Source: Terrabacter sp. Root85 (lineage in GTDB: Bacteria; Actinomycetota; Actinomycetes; Actinomycetales; Dermatophilaceae). From it: a stretch of 64,000 nucleotides of DNA. Below the pieces are notes generated by a model, which was not told the origin of the DNA, searched no databases, and saw only the letters and a program-made list of their open reading frames with translations. The stretch is taken from contig NZ_LMIW01000001.1 of assembly GCF_001429185.1 (NCBI RefSeq), positions 1,205,490 to 1,269,489 of the forward strand, given 5' to 3'. Below are positions 8,279 through 17,401 of this stretch, piece by piece; the stretch's first letter is position 1, and the number at the start of each line of letters is the position of its first letter. The translations under genes were made by a program, and so were the position numbers.

Positions 8279-8698
8279 ATGTCCAGTCAGTCCTCCACCA
8301 GCACTCGACTCGGTCGTCGCTCAGCCGCTGCGCTCGGCACCTCCGCTCTCGTCTGTCTGGCCGTCGCCGGGCCGGTCCTCGCCTCCGAGCGACCCGATCC
8401 GGTCTCCGGTTCGCAGCCCTCGTCCGTGTCGACGAGCTGCGGCTACGTCGGTGGCGGGTCCGTCGTGTCCTGCACCGACGCGTCGTCTGCATCCTCTGCG
8501 TCCTCCGCTTCCGGCGCGGGATCGGCGAACTCCGCCGAGCAGGGCACATCCGCCGTCGTCGCACCCGTGTCGCGCCGGATCGTCCTGCCCACGCCCCAGC
8601 CGTCCGACCTGCCCGTGGTCGGTCTCGGCGTCGCCGCAGCGGTCGTCGTCGCGGGTGGCCTCCTCATCGCCTCGACGAACCGGCGCCGTCCCGCCTGA
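8279..8698 (+). CDS. Small secreted or surface-anchored Ser-rich protein
   Basis: 139 residues of unknown function. A basic N-terminus and hydrophobic stretch (about 16-36) end in AGPVLASE, a likely signal-peptidase site. A Ser/Ala/Gly-rich middle (about 45-95) contains two cysteines (CGY and SCTD). A C-terminal hydrophobic helix (about 112-132) followed by NRRRPA would retain it in the membrane, like a cell-wall sorting tail without a clear LPxTG. The ribosome-binding site GAAAGGAG lies 7 bases before the ATG. Confidence 0.75.
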   Translation: MSSQSSTSTRLGRRSAAALGTSALVCLAVAGPVLASERPDPVSGSQPSSVSTSCGYVGGGSVVSCTDASSASSASSASGAGSANSAEQGTSAVVAPVSRRIVLPTPQPSDLPVVGLGVAAAVVVAGGLLIASTNRRRPA

Positions 8699-9040
8699 CC
8701 CTGCGTGACCCCGCGTGGCACCGCCTGGTCGCCCCGCCTGATCGCCTCGCTCGACCCGTCGTCCCATGAACCCACCCAGGCCACGTCGACGACCGACCCG
8801 GCCCGGCGGCATACGCCATCGTGTGTCGCCGGGCCCCGGGCGTACGCCCGCAAAACGGGTGTTCGAGGCGCTGACCCGAGGGGTATGTAGGCGGGAGCCG
8901 TGCCCGGGGGCACGGTTCAGCAGAGACCAAACCCGTGAATGTTCAATCATCGCCGGGTCCCGTACCATGACCGCTGACGAAGGCCCCTGAGATGTCAACT
9001 GACGTGCACCTTCAGACCGAAAGGCCCCGGTGCCACTGAC
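8699..9040. other. Intergenic region with palindromes; no gene seen
   Basis: I see no supportable coding region. The stretch holds a perfect 12-bp palindrome GGGCGTACGCCC (8838-8849) and a stem CCGTGCC/GGCACGG (8898-8904 with 8909-8915, loop CGGG). It also has an AT-richer patch (8930-8970) that is the most likely promoter area for the downstream kinase gene. The palindrome could be an operator or part of the terminator of the upstream gene. Confidence 0.4.
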
Positions 9041-10042
9041 ATGAACCGCCTGCAGGAAGGGTTCGTGCTCGGCGACCGCTACCACCTGGTGAGCCGCATC
9101 GCCTCCGGTGGCATGGCCGACGTCTGGGCCGGCACCGACTCGGTGCTGCGGCGCGAGGTCGCGGTCAAGGTCATGCGTCCCGACGCCGACCACGAGCGGC
9201 TCTTCGCGCTCCGCTTCCGCGACGAGGCTGTCCACTCCGCGGCGCTGCTGCACACGAACATCGCGACGGTCTTCGACTACGGCGAGGACCAGGGTCTCGC
9301 CTTTCTCGTCATGGAGCTCGTCTCCGGTGAGCCGCTCTCGGCCGTGCTCAACCAGCGCGGCCCGCTGCCTCCAGCCGAGGTCCGCTCGATCATGGGCCAG
9401 GCCGCGCTCGCGCTCGGCGTCGCCCACGAGGCCCGCGTCGTGCACCGCGACATCAAGCCGGCCAACATCATGGTCCGCGAGGACGGCCTCGTGAAGCTCA
9501 CCGACTTCGGCATCGCGCGCGCCCTCGACGCGTCCGGGCACACCCAGCACGGCGAGATGCTCGGCACGCCCAACTACATCAGCCCCGAGCAGGCCCTCGG
9601 CCATGCGGCCACGGGCGCGAGCGACCTCTACGCCCTCGGCGTCGTCGGCCACGAGATGCTCGTGGGCAAGCGCCCCTTCGACCGCGGCACCCCCATCGCC
9701 ACGGCCCTGAGCCACGTCAACGAGCCGCCCCCGCCGCTGCCCGACGACGTCCCCGAGGACCTGCGCGACCTCATCGCCGAGTGTCTCGAGAAGGACCCCG
9801 AGAAGCGTCCGGCCAACGCCGCCGCCGTGGCGGTCCGCCTCGGCCTCGGCGACCAAGAGCTGCGCGGTCTGGCCCTGGGTCTCGCGACGGCCATCAACGG
9901 TTCGCCCGCCGAGATGCTCGACGAGGTGGAGGAGCTCCACGGCGAGGTCCGCGACCCGGGACAGCGCACCGGCTCGGGCCCGGCCGTGACCGCCGACCAG
10001 CTCGGCGCCACCCAGGCCATGCCGTCCGGAGTCCGCGACTGA
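9041..10042 (+). CDS. Soluble Hanks-type Ser/Thr protein kinase
   Basis: 333-residue protein kinase without a transmembrane helix or extracellular sensor, unlike PknB. Visible elements are a Gly-rich loop IASGGMADVW, the ATP-binding Lys43 in VAVKVM, the catalytic loop HRDIKPAN (Asp137), DFG at 155-157 and the activation-loop end GTPNYISPE. Sequence after about residue 265 is Ala-rich and has no recognised domain. It lies outside the fha-pbpA cluster, so substrates may overlap with, but need not equal, those of PknA/PknB. An upstream purine stretch (GAAAGG) is about 20 bases from the ATG, so the ribosome-binding site is weak. Confidence 0.92.
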   Translation: MNRLQEGFVLGDRYHLVSRIASGGMADVWAGTDSVLRREVAVKVMRPDADHERLFALRFRDEAVHSAALLHTNIATVFDYGEDQGLAFLVMELVSGEPLSAVLNQRGPLPPAEVRSIMGQAALALGVAHEARVVHRDIKPANIMVREDGLVKLTDFGIARALDASGHTQHGEMLGTPNYISPEQALGHAATGASDLYALGVVGHEMLVGKRPFDRGTPIATALSHVNEPPPPLPDDVPEDLRDLIAECLEKDPEKRPANAAAVAVRLGLGDQELRGLALGLATAINGSPAEMLDEVEELHGEVRDPGQRTGSGPAVTADQLGATQAMPSGVRD

Positions 10043-10126
10043 GCGTCGGGACCGAGCGCCCCACCGGGCACCCAGGGCTCGACAGCCCACCTGCCACGGT
10101 CGCCGTTCCGACCTAGTCTGGCTTCC

Positions 10127-10777
10127 ATGGCGACCCTGCCGCTCTTCCCACTCGGCACCGTGCTCATGCCCGGTGCGCGGATGCCGCTGCAGATCTTCGA
10201 ACCGCGCTACGTCCAGCTGCTCAAGGACCTGCTCGACGGCCAGGACGAGCGTCTGCCCGTCTTCGGGGTCATCGCGATCCGCGAGGGCTTCGAGGTCGGT
10301 GACGACGGTGTGCGCGCCCTGCACCCCGTCGGCTGCGGTGCCCTGCTGGTCCAAGCGGCAGCCCTGGAGGGCGAGCGCTTCCTCGCCGTCTCGGAGGGCA
10401 CCGACCGCTTCCGCCTCGACGCGATCGACGAGTCCGCCGGCACCCCGTACACCACGGCCCGCATCACGTGGCTGCCCGAGCCCGACGGTGACGTCCCGGC
10501 CATCACCGTCCTCGCGGCGCGGCTGCGCGCCGAGCTCACCGCCTTCGCTGCGGCCACCGGAGCCGAGCCGGAGCTCCCCACCGAGGACCGGTCCCTGGCG
10601 TATGCCGTGCCGGACACCGTGAGCCTCGACGTGGCCGACCGCCAGCGCCTCCTCGCGAGCAGCGACACGGAGTCCCGCCTGCGCCTCGGCATCCGGCTCG
10701 TCCGGCGCGAGCGGGAGTTCGCATCCGCGCTGGGCGCGGTGGGCCGGGCGCCGATCCCGCCCTTCAGCCTGAACTGA
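10127..10777 (+). CDS. LON substrate-binding-domain protein
   Basis: 216-residue stand-alone LON N-terminal domain protein. The opening LPLFPLGTVLMPGARMPLQIFEPRY is the family hallmark, and the whole protein matches the domain without an AAA+ ATPase or Ser-Lys protease domain. Stand-alone copies are common in actinobacteria; their role is not well defined, and binding of unfolded proteins is inferred from Lon. It lies 84 bp after the kinase gene in the same direction. Confidence 0.88.
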   Translation: MATLPLFPLGTVLMPGARMPLQIFEPRYVQLLKDLLDGQDERLPVFGVIAIREGFEVGDDGVRALHPVGCGALLVQAAALEGERFLAVSEGTDRFRLDAIDESAGTPYTTARITWLPEPDGDVPAITVLAARLRAELTAFAAATGAEPELPTEDRSLAYAVPDTVSLDVADRQRLLASSDTESRLRLGIRLVRREREFASALGAVGRAPIPPFSLN

Positions 10778-10780
10778 CGC

Positions 10781-10825
10781 GAACCGACGCGACGCGAACC
10801 GACGCGACGCGAACCGACGCGACGC
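10781..10825. repeat. Three tandem copies of a 15-bp unit
   Basis: GAACCGACGCGACGC is repeated three times head to tail (10781-10795, 10796-10810, 10811-10825), starting a few bases after the stop codon of the LON-domain gene. It is not a hairpin. It looks like a minisatellite generated by slippage and may vary between strains. Confidence 0.85.
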
Positions 10826-11031
10826 GCCGCAGCGCGACGACGCGTTCGAGGGCGGCCCAGCCCGACGGCATACCTGGGTCCCCCTGTATATGCCGCCGGG
10901 CCGCTGCCGCGGTCATCCATGCACCGGATGCGGCGTGCCCCCGAGGTGGTTCGGGTGGCTCCCCCTGGCCCCACCCGAGCACCGCTTACCCATTTCTCGG
11001 TGCGTCGATCGTCGGTGCCGCCGTCCACCGC

Positions 11032-11739
11032 TCAGCGCAGGGTGGCGACGACCTCGGCGGTGACGACCCACGTCGCGAGAGCGCACATGACGACGAACGA
11101 GACGTTCCAGACGGAACGGGGCAGGTGGGTCAGTGAGGCGAGGACCCCGGGGTCGCTGCCGCTGCTCCGGTCCTGGAGCACGGCCACGAGGTGGCGCCAC
11201 GCGCCGATGACGAGGACGACGCCGAGTCCGACGAGGACCTGGGTCTGGAGCGCGTCGTCGCGCCACCACCACAGCGCCGCCGAGCCGGCGATGGCGACGG
11301 CCATGACGACGACGGTGAGCGCCGAGCGGACCCGGACGAGGGCGAAGAGCAGGACGGCCAAGCCGGCCGTGACGACCGGGGCCGCCCAGCCGCGCTCGGC
11401 CGCCCACACCATCGCGGCGCCGAGCAGCGCCGGCATCGGGTAGCCGGCCCACGTCGACGCGACGCGACCGGCGCCGCGCACGGGGCCCCGGGTCACGGCG
11501 TGGCCGGACATGTCGCCCCGGAGGACGAAGCCGGTGAACTGGCGGCCGACGAGCACCCCGACGACGGCGTGACCGAGCTCGTGCACGAGGGTGACGGCGA
11601 GCCGGACGACCCGCCAGAGGGGCTCGACGGCGACGAGCACGAGCGCGACGCCGAGGACGACGAGCAGGCGAGGCGCCGCCAGGGCGACGTCGCCCGTCGC
11701 CGGGACGACCCGCTCGCGCACTGCCTCGAACCACTCCAC
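11032..11739 (-). CDS. M50-family-like membrane metallopeptidase
   Basis: 235-residue polytopic protein with about six hydrophobic segments. The motif LVHELGHAVVG near residue 55 is the HExxH zinc site of M50B peptidases, set in a membrane helix as in site-2 proteases. The second metal ligand (NxxPxxxxDG in classical members) is not obvious, which fits the shorter M50B-like group (PF13398). Function is unknown; intramembrane proteolysis is inferred from the family. It is divergent from the metzincin-like gene, with about 130 bp between the two starts chosen. Confidence 0.8.
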   Translation of the reverse strand: MEWFEAVRERVVPATGDVALAAPRLLVVLGVALVLVAVEPLWRVVRLAVTLVHELGHAVVGVLVGRQFTGFVLRGDMSGHAVTRGPVRGAGRVASTWAGYPMPALLGAAMVWAAERGWAAPVVTAGLAVLLFALVRVRSALTVVVMAVAIAGSAALWWWRDDALQTQVLVGLGVVLVIGAWRHLVAVLQDRSSGSDPGVLASLTHLPRSVWNVSFVVMCALATWVVTAEVVATLR

Positions 11740-11871
11740 GGACGCAGAACCTAGCCGACGCCCATGTGGGCGCCCGAGGCAGCGTCCCGTTGGGTACGGG
11801 ATGAGGAGTCGCGCGTGAGGCGCCGGCTAGCGAACGCTCTCGGGGCGACAGGACGGACGGTTCACGGCACC

Positions 11872-12726
11872 ATGCAAGACATGCGTCAGGGGTCCCTCGT
11901 CCGCGCACCCGGTCGGCACCGAGCCACCGGCGCGAGCGCGTCCCGCGGCCGTCGGCCCGCGTGGCTCGGCGCCGTGGTCCTCACCGTCCTGGCCGTCGTG
12001 GTCCCGCTCTGGCTGTGGCAGGCCCGACCGTTCGACTCGCGGCACGGCTTCGGCGTCGACTCGCCGCCCGCGGGCATCGGCGCCGCCCAGGCCCCGCTCG
12101 GCGCCCCGCCGACGATGCCCGGCGGCACGGGCGGCTACACGTTCATGCGGATGCAGGCGAACGGCACGGACCCGGTGGCCTACGACCCCTGCCGGCCGAT
12201 CCACTTCACGACGAGCACCGTCGGCCTGCCGCCGAGCGGCGACGCCCTCGTGCGCGAGGCCGTGGCGACGATGTCGGAGGCGAGCGGGCTGCGCTTCGTC
12301 GACGACGGCCTGACCGACGAGGCGCCGGCGCCCGAGCGCGACCCGTACCAGCCGGACCGCTACGGCGACCGCTGGGCGCCCGTCTACATCGCGTTCGCGA
12401 CGCCCGACCAGATCCCGCGGCTCGCGGGCGGCACCGTCGGGCTCGGCGGGAGCACGCCGCGCGCGGCCGGGGACGGGGCCCTCGTCTACGTCACCGGCTC
12501 CGTCTGGCTCGATGCCAAGGCCATGGACGACCTGCTCGCGGCGGGTCGCCGGGACTCCGCGCGGGCCGTCGTCGAGCACGAGATCGGTCACGTCCTCGGG
12601 CTCAACCACGTCTCCGACGGGTCGCAGCTGATGTCGCTGACGGGCGGCGCCGGTGCCGGACCGGCCGACGGGGACCGGCGCGGGCTGGCGATCCTCGGCC
12701 GCGGGGTGTGCCGCCCCGACCTCTGA
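11872..12726 (+). CDS. Secreted metzincin-like zinc metalloprotease
   Basis: About 284 residues. A basic N-terminus is followed by one hydrophobic helix (WLGAVVLTVLAVVVPLWLW) acting as signal anchor, then an extracytoplasmic domain. The C-terminal part has HEIGHVLGLNH, the extended HExxHxxGxxH zinc site of metzincins such as matrixin-type peptidases, and MSLTG as candidate Met-turn. The frame is open from 11764; I chose ATG 11872 (ATG 11881 is also possible) because the signal anchor then sits near the N-terminus. Neither start has a good ribosome-binding site. The substrate is unknown. Confidence 0.82.
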   Translation: MQDMRQGSLVRAPGRHRATGASASRGRRPAWLGAVVLTVLAVVVPLWLWQARPFDSRHGFGVDSPPAGIGAAQAPLGAPPTMPGGTGGYTFMRMQANGTDPVAYDPCRPIHFTTSTVGLPPSGDALVREAVATMSEASGLRFVDDGLTDEAPAPERDPYQPDRYGDRWAPVYIAFATPDQIPRLAGGTVGLGGSTPRAAGDGALVYVTGSVWLDAKAMDDLLAAGRRDSARAVVEHEIGHVLGLNHVSDGSQLMSLTGGAGAGPADGDRRGLAILGRGVCRPDL

Positions 12727-12782
12727 CCGTCACGACCGCGCCGCGCCCGCCGAGGGCGTACGCCAGGGGCGGGGTCCCGGGG

Positions 12783-13718
12783 TCAGCCGAGCAGCGCTCC
12801 CGGGTGGCGTGACGTGAGCACCTCGAGGAGCAGCCGGTGCAGCGGGACGTCGACACCCGACTCGCCGGCGAGGCGCACGACGGCGCCCGTCCATGCGTCG
12901 AGCTCCGACGGCCGGCCCTCGAGCAGGTCGCGCTGGAGCGAGGTCGTCGCGTCGGCCGGCTGGTCGTCGACGAACGCCATCGTGCCCGCGACGACGCGCT
13001 CGGGCAGGCGTATGCCGCGGGCCCGGGCCAGCGTCTCCACCTCCCGCATCGCGTCCTGCAGGAGCGCGCGACGGGGCGGCTGCGAGCGGAGCTCGCCGAT
13101 GGTCGCGTCGAGGGCGGCACCGAGCCCACCGAAGGGCACGACGAAGAGCATCTTCGACCACAGCTCGGCCCAGATGTCGTCGGGCACCGGCGAGACGGCG
13201 CCGGACCCCGTGATGGCCTCGCGCAGCCGCGTGACGCGGTCGGAGGCGGCGCCGGGAGCGGCCGACCACTCGTCGAAGGCCAGCGAGGCCGGACCGCCGG
13301 CGTGCGTGATGCGGCCGGGGCCGTCGATGAACGCGAAGATCTTGGCGATGCCGGGCAGCACGGCGGCGCGTCCGACGACGCCGGCGACCTGGTCGGGCGC
13401 CTCGACGCCGTTCTGGGTCGTGACGACGGCGGTGTCGGGGCCCACGAGGGAGGGCAGCGACGCGAGGACCGGTGGGAGCTGCCACGTCTTGACGGCGAGC
13501 AGGACCACGTCGACCACCCCGATCGAGGCCACGTCGTCGGTGACCTGTGCCGGCTCGACGGTGACGTCGCCGGCGACGCTCGTCACGACGAGGCCGTGGT
13601 CGCGGATGGCCTCGAGATGGGCACCGCGCGCGACGAACGTGACGTCGTGCCCGGACGCCGCGAGGCGCCCGCCGAAGTAGCCGCCGATCCCGCCCGTGCC
13701 CAGCACCGCGATGCGCAT
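12783..13718 (-). CDS. panE: 2-dehydropantoate 2-reductase (ketopantoate reductase)
   Basis: NADPH-dependent reduction of ketopantoate to pantoate in pantothenate/CoA synthesis. The protein is 311 residues from the ATG at 13718. The N-terminal Rossmann motif is IAVLGTGGIGGYFGGRLA. LLAVKTWQ (the family Lys) follows at about residue 70, then TTQNGVEAPD. The C-terminal helical domain has the KMLFVVPFGGLGAA segment typical of ApbA/PanE C-domains. The frame is open for 2 kb further upstream, but that is antisense to the molybdenum hydroxylase gene. Isolated paralogues sometimes act on other 2-keto acids, so the exact substrate is less sure. Confidence 0.88.
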   Translation of the reverse strand: MRIAVLGTGGIGGYFGGRLAASGHDVTFVARGAHLEAIRDHGLVVTSVAGDVTVEPAQVTDDVASIGVVDVVLLAVKTWQLPPVLASLPSLVGPDTAVVTTQNGVEAPDQVAGVVGRAAVLPGIAKIFAFIDGPGRITHAGGPASLAFDEWSAAPGAASDRVTRLREAITGSGAVSPVPDDIWAELWSKMLFVVPFGGLGAALDATIGELRSQPPRRALLQDAMREVETLARARGIRLPERVVAGTMAFVDDQPADATTSLQRDLLEGRPSELDAWTGAVVRLAGESGVDVPLHRLLLEVLTSRHPGALLG

Positions 13719-13868
13719 GACCGCCCCCTCCTCGTCGCCCGGATCGGCTCGTCGGGCCGTGCATCGGCCCCGAGCACGAGCCCTCGACACCATCATCGCG
13801 CCCGGGCCGGTCCCGGAGGTAGCGTCGTGGCGCACCGTCTCGTCGAGACGCAGCCGCAGGAGGCCCTC

Positions 13869-16466
13869 ATGGAGCTCACCACCACGGTCAACGACGAGGC
13901 GCGGGTGCTCGACGTCGACGGCACGGAGTCGGCCGTGGACGTCGTGCGCGACGGCCTCGGGCTGACCGGCACCAAGCTCGTCTGCGGGAGCGGGGTGTGC
14001 GGTGCGTGCACGATGCTCGTCGACGGCGAACCGGTGCTCGGCTGCCTCACCCCTGCCACCCGGCTGCGCGACGCGAGCGTCACGACCGTCGAGGGCCTCG
14101 CCGACGGCGACGACCTCCACCCCGTGCAACGCGCCTTCGCCCACCACGACGGGCTCCAGTGCGGCTACTGCACACCGGGGTTCGTCGTCGACGCCGTCGC
14201 CTTCCACGACCGGTGGCGGGCCGAGCACGGTGCCGACGAGCCGGACGGCCCGAGCCGCGTGGTCATCGCCGAGGCGCTCGCCGGACACCTGTGCCGGTGC
14301 GGCTCCTACGAGGGCATCTACCGCGCCGTCGCGGCCGCGTGCCGCGGCGAACACGACGGCGGGGTCGGTGACGTGGAGCGCGTCGACGCCCCGGCCAAGG
14401 TCACCGGCGCGGCGGTCTACACAACCGACGTCGTCCTGCCCGGCATGCTGCACGCCGCGATCCGGCGCTCCGACGTGGCAGCCGGGACCGTCGGCCCGAT
14501 CCGCTTCCCCGACGGCGTCGTCGGCCTCGACGTCCTCGGCGACGACCGACGCGTGCGCTGGGCCGGGCAGCCGATCGCCGTCGTCGCGGCGGAGACCCTC
14601 GCCGAGGCGCGCCGGTTCGCGCGCGAGCTCGTCGTGCCCGTGACGGCCCACGACTTCGTGCTCGACCCCGAGGTGGCCGTGCGCCCGGGTGCCCCGCTCG
14701 TCTACCCGACCCGGGGCGAGCGGAAGGCCGCGCCGTCCGCCGGTGAGGGCGAGTCGATGCCGGCACCCTGGGACGGCAACCGCCACGGACCCTCGCGCAG
14801 CCCCTTCCTCGGCACCCTCGCCAAACGCCGCGTCGGCGCCGCGCGCGCCGCCGGGAGACGCGGCCTCGTCGAGCTGGAGTTCCACACCGCCGCCCAGCTG
14901 CACACGGCGTTCGAGCCGCACGCCTGCGTCGCCGACTGGACCGACCCACAGCATCTGCGGGTCTGGCTCAGCACCCAGGGCGTCGACCTCATGCGGCACG
15001 CCATCGCCGACCGCTTCGACCTCGACCCCGCGCAGGTGGAGGTCGTCGCCGAGCACGTCGGCGGTGGGTTCGGGGCCAAGCTCTCGCTCACGACGGAGGC
15101 CACGAGCGCGATCGCCCTGAGCCGCCTCGCGCGTCGACCGGTACGGCTCGTGTTCGACCGGCACGAGGAGCTGACCGGCACCGGCAACCGACCGGGGAGC
15201 CGGTCGCGCGTCTCGATGCTCGTCGACGACGACACGCAGGCCGTCAAGGCGCTCGTCGTCGACACCGACAGCCACGCGGGGGTCGCGATCGGCAACAGCG
15301 TGGCCGCCCTCTCGATGCTTCTCTACGAGCGCACCCCGCGCCTGGCCCGCGACGTCGACGTCGTGACGAACGCGCCTCCCGGAGCGCCCTTCCGAGGGCC
15401 CGGCGGCCCCACGAGCGCCTGGTCGCTCGAGCAGACCGTCGACGAGGTCGCGCACCGTTTCGGCCGCGACCCGATCGGGCTGCGCGCCCAGTGGGACGGC
15501 AACCAGAAGCGTCAGGCGCTCTACCGCTGGGCCAGTGCGCTCCCGACGTGGGAGCGGCGACCCGCCACGGGCAGCCAGTCCGGGCGTTTCCGGCGCGGCG
15601 TCGGCGTGGCTGCCGGCAACTGGATCTACCTCGTCGACCCCGACTGCGAGGTCGTCGTGTCGGTCCAGGCCGGACACCTGGTCGCGTCGACGGCGGCGCA
15701 GGACATGGGGACCGGGAGCCGCACGGTCGTCGCCCGGGCGGTGGCCGATGTCTTCGACGTCGACCCGACCCACGTCGAGGTCCGGCTCGGCCGCTCCCAC
15801 GGCGGCACGGCCCACGGCCCGGCGTCCGGGGGCAGCCGCACGACGGTGTCGCTGTGGTCGACCGCCGTCGAGGCGGCCACCAGCCTCCGGGACCGGGTCG
15901 GCACCGACCTCGGCCGTGCCCCCGACGGCGCGTCGGCGACGGCGAAGCGCGGGGGCGACCGCGGTCTCCGAGCCGTCCCGATGACGATGAACGGCATCCA
16001 GATCGGCCGCGGCTTCTCAGCGGCCCTGCACGTCACCGAGGTCGAGGTCGACACCCGCACCGGGAAGACCCGCGTGCTCCGCGTGCACGGCGGCATCGCC
16101 GTCGGCCGCATCCACGCACCCGTCCTGGCCCGGAGCCAGTGCGAGGGATCGATCATCCAGGGCATCGGGCTCGCGCTCTACGAGAACCAGGTCCTCGACC
16201 CGCACACCGGCCTCACCCTGACCGCCAACCTCGAGGACTACCGCATCCCCCAGCTCGGCGACACCCCGGAGATCGACATCCACTTCCACGAGGAGGGCTG
16301 GGACCGCGTGCCCGGCGGTGGGGTCGGCCTCGGCGAGGTCGCCACCGTCAGCCCTGCGGCCTCCGTCGGGAACGCGATCTTCAACGCGACGGGCTGGCGA
16401 CCGCTGACGCTCCCGGTGCGGCCCGACCGACTGCTCGAGGGACTCCGCACGGAGGTCACGCGATGA
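13869..16466 (+). CDS. Molybdenum hydroxylase: fused 2Fe-2S and molybdopterin subunits
   Basis: Xanthine dehydrogenase/aldehyde oxidase family enzyme of 865 residues joining two usually separate subunits. Residues 1-155 are the iron-sulfur part: plant-type 2Fe-2S cysteines C39, C44, C47 and C59 (segment CGSGVCGACTMLVDG) and second-cluster cysteines C98, C101, C142 and C144 (CGYC, CRC). From about residue 160 it is the molybdopterin subunit: VTGAAVYTTD, GGGFGAKL, APPGAPFRGPGG, AQDMGTGS and the C-terminal GVGLGEVATV holding the probable catalytic glutamate. It hydroxylates an aldehyde or N-heterocycle with water as oxygen source; the substrate cannot be read. It overlaps the FAD subunit by ATGA. 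Confidence 0.9.
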   Translation: MELTTTVNDEARVLDVDGTESAVDVVRDGLGLTGTKLVCGSGVCGACTMLVDGEPVLGCLTPATRLRDASVTTVEGLADGDDLHPVQRAFAHHDGLQCGYCTPGFVVDAVAFHDRWRAEHGADEPDGPSRVVIAEALAGHLCRCGSYEGIYRAVAAACRGEHDGGVGDVERVDAPAKVTGAAVYTTDVVLPGMLHAAIRRSDVAAGTVGPIRFPDGVVGLDVLGDDRRVRWAGQPIAVVAAETLAEARRFARELVVPVTAHDFVLDPEVAVRPGAPLVYPTRGERKAAPSAGEGESMPAPWDGNRHGPSRSPFLGTLAKRRVGAARAAGRRGLVELEFHTAAQLHTAFEPHACVADWTDPQHLRVWLSTQGVDLMRHAIADRFDLDPAQVEVVAEHVGGGFGAKLSLTTEATSAIALSRLARRPVRLVFDRHEELTGTGNRPGSRSRVSMLVDDDTQAVKALVVDTDSHAGVAIGNSVAALSMLLYERTPRLARDVDVVTNAPPGAPFRGPGGPTSAWSLEQTVDEVAHRFGRDPIGLRAQWDGNQKRQALYRWASALPTWERRPATGSQSGRFRRGVGVAAGNWIYLVDPDCEVVVSVQAGHLVASTAAQDMGTGSRTVVARAVADVFDVDPTHVEVRLGRSHGGTAHGPASGGSRTTVSLWSTAVEAATSLRDRVGTDLGRAPDGASATAKRGGDRGLRAVPMTMNGIQIGRGFSAALHVTEVEVDTRTGKTRVLRVHGGIAVGRIHAPVLARSQCEGSIIQGIGLALYENQVLDPHTGLTLTANLEDYRIPQLGDTPEIDIHFHEEGWDRVPGGGVGLGEVATVSPAASVGNAIFNATGWRPLTLPVRPDRLLEGLRTEVTR

Positions 16467-17401
16467 GCCTCACGATCCTCACGGCATACGACGAGCGGCC
16501 CGACGACACCGGCGATCTCGTCTACCGCGCCGGCGGCACCGACCTGCAGGAGCGGCTGCGCACGACGGGCGCCACGCCGCACGTCCTCGACCTGACGGGG
16601 GTCCCCGGCTTCGCCGCGGTCGAGCGCACCGACGGCGGCACGCGCCTCGGCGCCGGCGTCACGGTGGCCACCGTGGCCCGCGACCTCGCTGCCGACTACC
16701 CGGCGCTCGCGCTGACGGCGGCGGGCCTGGCCACGCCCCAGGTGCGTGCGGCCGCGACCATCGGTGGCAACCTGCTCCAGCGCACGCGCTGCTGGTACTT
16801 CCGGCACCCGCACACGTCGTGCTTCAAGTCGGGCGGCGTCGGCTGCCCCGCGCGCGACGGGCGCCACCTCTACGGCGTCGCCTTCGACACCGCCCCATGC
16901 GTCCACCCGCACCCGTCGTCCCTCGCGATGGCCCTGCTGACGTATGCCGCCACCGTCGACACGACGCAGCGTGACGGTCTCGGGGTGGGCGACGTGCTCG
17001 GCGACGGGTCCGATCCCAGCCGTGACCACCTGCTCGCCGACGACGAGGTGCTGACCCGCGTCACGCTGCCACCTCCCGCTCCGGGCGAGCGGGCCGCCTA
17101 CTTCCGGTCGATCAGCCGGTTCGAGGCCGAGTGGCCGCTCGTCGAGGCGGTGGTCCGCGTCGTGCGCGACGACGCCGGCACGGTCACGTCGTGCGGTGTC
17201 GCGATCGGTGGCGTGGCGCCGGTTCCCTTGCGGCTCAGCGCCGTCGAGGAGCTGCTGACCGGCTCGACACTCGACGACGACGTTCTCGCCGAGGCTGCGC
17301 ACCTGGCCACCGAGGGCGCGAGCCCGCTCCCCGAGACGGGCTACAAGGTGCAGCTCGTCGAGGCCACGGTCCTCGAGGTGCTCGAGCGCGTGCGGTCGTG
17401 A
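16463..17401 (+). CDS. Molybdenum hydroxylase FAD-binding subunit with extra Fe-S cysteines
   Basis: CoxM/PaoB-like FAD subunit of 312 residues passing electrons from the Fe-S clusters of the preceding fused subunit to an acceptor. FAD motifs are YRAGGTDL near the N-terminus and AATIGGNLLQRTRC at 97-110. Cysteines 110, 120, 128 and 146 form the Cys-rich insert seen in PaoB/YagS-type subunits that bind a 4Fe-4S cluster. ATG 16463 overlaps the TGA of the preceding gene, so expression is coupled. The next gene overlaps by GTGA. Confidence 0.88.
   Translation: MSLTILTAYDERPDDTGDLVYRAGGTDLQERLRTTGATPHVLDLTGVPGFAAVERTDGGTRLGAGVTVATVARDLAADYPALALTAAGLATPQVRAAATIGGNLLQRTRCWYFRHPHTSCFKSGGVGCPARDGRHLYGVAFDTAPCVHPHPSSLAMALLTYAATVDTTQRDGLGVGDVLGDGSDPSRDHLLADDEVLTRVTLPPPAPGERAAYFRSISRFEAEWPLVEAVVRVVRDDAGTVTSCGVAIGGVAPVPLRLSAVEELLTGSTLDDDVLAEAAHLATEGASPLPETGYKVQLVEATVLEVLERVRS

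Noticed and set aside
8321-10354. 677-residue minus-strand frame
   Set aside because: Antisense shadow of the surface protein and kinase genes, whose sense frames have signal peptide and kinase motifs.
12783-15815. A 1010-residue minus-strand frame spanning two loci
   Set aside because: Only its last 311 codons are ketopantoate reductase; the rest is antisense to the molybdenum hydroxylase gene, whose sense strand carries all family motifs.
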